A stretch of 64,000 nt of DNA. Origin: Lysobacteraceae bacterium. Its GTDB lineage: Bacteria; Pseudomonadota; Gammaproteobacteria; Xanthomonadales; Xanthomonadaceae. The DNA is taken from contig QBLY01000003.1 in the NCBI GenBank assembly GCA_003241895.1, positions 92,201-156,200 on the forward strand, given 5' to 3'. The position numbers were made by a program, and so were the translations under genes. How positions within the stretch are numbered: position 1 is the stretch's first letter; each line of letters begins with the position of its first letter. The notes beneath the pieces were generated by a model. That model searched no databases. It worked only from the letters and a program-made list of their open reading frames with translations, and was not told the DNA's origin. Positions 62,264 through 64,000 of the stretch are shown here, one piece after another.

Positions 62264-63187
62264 TCAAGGCTGCACTTCGATGCGCGGCCAGCCAAAATCG
62301 TTGTTGATGGCGGGCGTGACAACGATACCCGGCGACGGCGGAACAAACTCGAAATAGTCTTCCAGATTGACGGTGCCGGCACGCAGCACGTTCACCCGGA
62401 TCCGCACGCTGTCGAAACGCGCGGAGACGATTTCGAACGGCTTCGGGTCGAAAGTAATCTGCTGTGCGTTGACCGGCAGCGTGGCTGCCGTCCCATTCCC
62501 CACGCGCGCGGCCATACGCCCTGCCAGCGTGCCCGATCCAGGCGCTGGCGCAGCGCCCGGCGATGGGCTGCTGACTGCTGCCGGAAACGGCTGGCGCACG
62601 CCCGCCTTCACGCGCAGCTGTTGCAAGCCGCGCCCAGCGATGTCCAGCTCTCGCACTTGGCCGGCGGGCGCCGTGAAGGGCTGGCGACCCGAGGCCGATA
62701 GATTGAGGAAGTTGCCGCCGTTGCGGATTTCCAGCGGGATGGAGTCGCTGTGGCGGTTTAACCCGATATTGCCGATGCGCTTGACTTCAAGAATGTGGTT
62801 CCCAGGCGTAACGATGTCCTCGAGGCGTATCGCCACGTAGCCCTGTCGGGTCTTGCTGGCAGGAGGGACGCACTGTTCGCGCGCACGGATGTCGGCACCG
62901 GTCTCGGCGATGGAGACACGGGTTTTTGCACCGGGATAGACGGGGCCGTCAGTGTGGAGCAGCACAGTGTCGGTCAGGTCGAGCCAATGGCCGCGAAGGC
63001 CGGCGATGCAGTCGAAGCCGGTGTAGCAGACGTCGGGAATCGTTCGGCCCGCTTCGATCTGCACGCTGTTGCCCAATCGGGGGCAGACGTTGTAATCATT
63101 CAGTCCGGCAAAGGCTGGAGTTCCCATCAATAGACTGGCACACAACGCCAACGCCAGACGGGGCGTGGTCGGCATCAAGGTTGTCAT
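62264..63187 (-). CDS. exported protein of unknown function, paralogue B
   Basis: 307 residues. An AAGGAG at 63198-63203, 8 bases from the ATG at 63187, decides the start over a GTG three codons up that touches the ribosome site. Signal peptide PRLALALCASLLMGTPAFA-G. Mature part: NVCPRLG, IPDVCYTGFDCIAGLRGHWL, VAIRLEDIVTPGNHILEVKR, VRELDIAGRGLQQLRVKAG, a Pro/Ala/Ser-rich insert near 205-225 and the end NDFGWPRIEVQP. Shares CP, VCYxGxxC, a late Cys-Pro/Val and a final GWPxIxVxP with paralogue A. Probably periplasmic or secreted. Confidence 0.75.
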   Translation of the reverse strand: MTTLMPTTPRLALALCASLLMGTPAFAGLNDYNVCPRLGNSVQIEAGRTIPDVCYTGFDCIAGLRGHWLDLTDTVLLHTDGPVYPGAKTRVSIAETGADIRAREQCVPPASKTRQGYVAIRLEDIVTPGNHILEVKRIGNIGLNRHSDSIPLEIRNGGNFLNLSASGRQPFTAPAGQVRELDIAGRGLQQLRVKAGVRQPFPAAVSSPSPGAAPAPGSGTLAGRMAARVGNGTAATLPVNAQQITFDPKPFEIVSARFDSVRIRVNVLRAGTVNLEDYFEFVPPSPGIVVTPAINNDFGWPRIEVQP

Positions 63188-63288
63188 CGGATTCACTCCT
63201 TCAGACGCCGCGTGGTCTCATGCACCACCACGGCAAGGGGGTAACGCTACCGAACCCCGCCCGTACGCGAGGCCCGGCAGCGGGGGGG

Positions 63289-63822
63289 CTATTCGCAGAT
63301 CTTGAGAGACGGGCGGGCGATGTTTTCCCACGGGTAGGCACCCCGCGAGCGGCTGCTGCAGCAGTGCTGGGTGTCGTTGCTATGCACGCCGGAGCCGCGG
63401 TTTGCGCAATATTTCGAGCGCACCACGTCGCCGGTGTTATTGACGAGGTTGGTTTCTATCATCCGGGTCCACTGGTAACCCCAGATCGCGCGGTCGACGG
63501 ACTTGGTCCAGGCCAGGGTGCATGACGTGGAACTTTCGTTGCCGCCGCACATTTTTCCGTTAGGATTGTCCGCGCAGCAGGGATCGTGCGACAGGCTGCC
63601 GCCACTGACTTTGCACAGGCCGAACCCGGCGAAATGTACGCAGAACGCGACACGCGGCATTTGACCAATCGTCCAATTGCCGCAACCCTGCCCGGATGCG
63701 CCGAAGCAGAATTCCGGCCCTGCGGCGCGCGCCTGAGACACCGGCGCCATCGTGGCGGAAACAATCACAAGCAGGGCCAGCGCCAAGGCGCGCAGGCCGG
63801 AGTTCTTGATCAGGGAAGTCAT
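63289..63822 (-). CDS. exported Cys-rich protein of unknown function
   Basis: 177 residues from ATG 63822; AAGGAG lies 6 bases before this ATG but only 3 before the adjacent upstream ATG. Signal peptide LRALALALLVIVSATMAPVS to ARA-A. The mature part has about twelve Cys (EFCFGASGQGCGN, CVHFAGFGLCKVSGG, PCCADNPNGKMCGG, HCCSSRSRG), which suggests a disulfide-bonded extracytoplasmic protein; PRVAFCVHFAGFGLCKV looks like a fixed core. No family recognised. Its ribosome site overlaps the stop of the preceding gene. Confidence 0.73.
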   Translation of the reverse strand: MTSLIKNSGLRALALALLVIVSATMAPVSQARAAGPEFCFGASGQGCGNWTIGQMPRVAFCVHFAGFGLCKVSGGSLSHDPCCADNPNGKMCGGNESSTSCTLAWTKSVDRAIWGYQWTRMIETNLVNNTGDVVRSKYCANRGSGVHSNDTQHCCSSRSRGAYPWENIARPSLKICE

Positions 63823-63833
63823 CATCGTCTCCT

Positions 63834-64000
63834 TCAGCGGGTGCGACGGACGGTGGAGCCGTCCGAGGCGGTCAGGGTGTTGTCATCCACCATCGCAAAG
63901 CTCAAGCGCGTCATCGCGGTTTCCTTGCTTTCCTCCGGATCACCAGGGGCGCGCTCCAGCACGAGGGTGAACACCTTTCCATCGCCCTCCACCACCGCAT
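63834..64000 (-). CDS. C-terminal fragment of an unknown gene cut by window edge
   Basis: The frame is open from the window end and stops with TGA at 63836-63834. The 55 visible residues include GDGKVFTLVLERAPGDPEES, AMTRLSFAMVDDNTLTASDG and end STVRRTR. Third positions are mostly G or C, as in real genes here. The stop overlaps the AAGGAG of the next gene, indicating an operon running 64000 to 61444. The function cannot be judged from this part. Confidence 0.7.
   Translation of the reverse strand, partial: AVVEGDGKVFTLVLERAPGDPEESKETAMTRLSFAMVDDNTLTASDGSTVRRTR

Overview
The window is a high-GC (about 68-70 % by eye) chromosomal stretch from a gammaproteobacterium. Gene order and protein sequences point to the Xanthomonadaceae/Lysobacteraceae (Lysobacter, Luteimonas, Arenimonas or a relative). 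Reasons: the ispH-lspA-ileS-ribF-murJ cluster, the miaA-hfq-hflX-hflK-hflC-purA cluster, an rsxCDGE-nth operon without rsxA/rsxB, a TPR-sulfotransferase of the xanthomonad type, and many GTG starts with 4-base stop/start overlaps. No integrase, insertion sequence transposase, rRNA or CRISPR array was seen.

Layout. 1-6504 (minus): isoprenoid, lipoprotein signal peptidase, tRNA synthetase, flavin and lipid II flippase genes. 6534-9232: ribosomal genes rpsT, rpmA, rplU and the GTPase obgE, then a small inverted-repeat element. 9233-18998: uvrA, a thioesterase, a PCuAC-type copper chaperone, a DUF4139 protein, two crotonase-fold enzymes, a lipoprotein, a sulfurtransferase, a CoA-pyrophosphatase-like Nudix protein, DUF1289 and an FKBP isomerase. 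19015-23507: the Rsx/Rnf electron-transport operon ending in nth. 23571-29620: a phosphate regulon, with an OprP/OprO-like porin divergent from pstS-pstC-pstA-pstB-phoU and Pho-box repeats facing both ways. 29738-32815: a tandem glycine riboswitch in front of gcvP.

32833-40683 is the most accessory-looking part. It holds an alpha/beta hydrolase, a lower-GC gene joining an EVE/PUA-like domain to an HNH nuclease, an arsR-GAPDH-arsJ operon for arsenate export as an organoarsenical, and an ECF sigma factor followed by a bufferin/HvfA-type operon: a Cys-rich EGKCG-repeat precursor, a DUF692 (MNIO) modification enzyme, a DUF2063 partner and a DoxX membrane protein. This RiPP-like metal-handling operon is the most interesting system seen.

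40705-58408 returns to housekeeping: RNase T, cysteine synthase, rlmB, rnr, tRNA-Leu(CAG), an outer-membrane barrel with a BCCT transporter, a TPR protein with a degenerate sulfotransferase domain, purA, hflC, hflK, hflX, hfq and miaA, plus an unlisted 38-residue membrane peptide just upstream of miaA. 58543-64000 carries two tandem secreted beta-helix proteins, folP, and a minus-strand row of exported proteins of unknown function, two of them paralogous. The last gene runs off the window.

Functions are inferred from reading translations and motifs by eye; no database search was run.
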